Shown here one piece after another: positions 6,787-7,059 of a stretch of DNA of 7,059 bases (position 1 is its first letter; each line of letters opens with the position of its first letter). The notes under the pieces are model-generated. The model was not told where the DNA came from. It saw only the letters and a program-made list of their open reading frames with translations, and searched no databases. The DNA comes from Elstera litoralis (GTDB taxonomy: Bacteria; Pseudomonadota; Alphaproteobacteria; Elsterales; Elsteraceae). Both the position numbers and the translations under genes were made by a program. Location: NCBI RefSeq assembly GCF_000963705.1, contig NZ_LAJY01000184.1, positions 1 through 7,059 of the forward strand, written 5' to 3'.

Positions 6787-6960
6787 TCACGAGCCCGTGA
6801 AAACCCCACTGCCATCGTCGCCCGGTTTTGAGTCAAACTGGGTGAACTCGGCAATCGAAAATGTCCGAAGCGATTGGAGGGGCGCAACCCAGCCCATCGG
6901 CTGTGCTTCCGGGGATACGGCGTTAGGAAGGTTCTTAAGGTTCGGTAACGGCGTTTCCAT
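6787..6960 (-). CDS. Putative lasso peptide precursor (A-type), 57 residues
   Basis: This short ORF sits directly upstream of the cyclase on the same strand, where lasso precursors usually lie. Its leader contains WVAPLQSL (24-31), resembling the YxxPxL motif bound by B1 proteins, and then SIAEFTQ (35-41), close to the common leader ending S-[IV]-A-E-[LF]-T-x with Thr at -2. This predicts the core FDSKPGDDGSGVFTGS (42-57), closing Phe1 to Asp8 (or Asp7). A second option uses Thr33 as -2, giving a 23-residue core starting at Ser35 with Asp43 at position 9, but that puts the W/P motif too close to the cut. The C-terminal Ser fits the neighbouring kinase. The ATG at 6960 has only a weak AGGG upstream. 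A 5-bp hairpin (6787-6800) covers the stop codon. Confidence 0.72.
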   Translation of the reverse strand: METPLPNLKNLPNAVSPEAQPMGWVAPLQSLRTFSIAEFTQFDSKPGDDGSGVFTGS

Positions 6961-7059
6961 GTAACATACCCTAGCTGATTCGGCCCAAAACTAAAATTAC
7001 GCGAGGCGCCAGCCAGAAGACCGAACCCATCGCACTAACCCATACAATGATAGTCTTGG
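6961..7059 (-). other. Upstream region of the precursor gene; possible 3' end of another gene at the edge
   Basis: This 99-bp stretch precedes the precursor start and should contain its promoter, but I see no convincing -35/-10 pair (TTTTAG and TAGGGT at 17-bp spacing is weak). On the minus strand two frames enter from the window edge: one ends at TAA (6997-6999) after PRLSLYGLVRWVRSSGWRLA, and another ends at TAG (6971-6973) after a hydrophobic stretch. Either could be the tail of an upstream cluster gene such as the missing B2 protease. The fragments are too short to decide. Confidence 0.2.

Noticed and set aside
1..7059. CRISPR array, insertion sequence or transposase
   Set aside because: No regularly spaced repeats, no terminal inverted repeats with target duplications and no transposase-like coding sequence were seen on either strand.

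Overview
The window looks like a GC-rich alphaproteobacterial chromosome, perhaps Rhodospirillales-like. This rests on the gene order at the left end (an upstream gene overlapping yacG, then tRNA-Phe), on strong GC bias at third codon positions, and on protein style. The genus cannot be fixed from the sequence alone.

Left part (1-490) is housekeeping: the last codons of an upstream gene (by synteny possibly a ribonuclease G/E), yacG overlapping it by ATGA, and a complete tRNA-Phe(GAA) with encoded CCA. Then comes a poorly coding stretch (490-990) with one doubtful small ORF, a Shine-Dalgarno-like mini-ORF and two tandem hairpins.

From 992 to at least 6960 the window holds a RiPP cluster, best read as a lasso peptide cluster. 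It contains an ABC exporter (D-type, 992-2735, +), a PqqD-like recognition protein (B1-type, 2683-2970, -), an HPr-kinase-like peptide kinase (3102-4016, +), a PAPS-dependent sulfotransferase coupled to the kinase by a 4-bp ATGA overlap (4013-4831, +), an asparagine-synthetase-like cyclase (C-type, 4825-6756, -), and directly upstream of the cyclase a 57-residue ORF (6787-6960, -) with the layout of a lasso precursor. The proposed pathway is: B1 binds the precursor leader, a B2-type protease not seen in this window removes it, the cyclase closes a macrolactam, the kinase and sulfotransferase decorate the peptide (the precursor ends in Ser and has no Tyr), and the exporter secretes it.

The exporter and the cyclase are each split across reading frames. 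In both, deleting one A from an A-homopolymer (5 and 8 long) restores a typical full-length protein. A possible third case lies in the small ORF near 591-596, and the cyclase has one more break of opposite sign near its N-terminus. Homopolymer sequencing error is the simplest explanation, but slippage or real decay cannot be excluded from sequence alone.

The most novel point is the pairing of a HprK-like kinase with a translationally coupled sulfotransferase in a lasso-type cluster, together with a precursor whose likely core starts with Phe.
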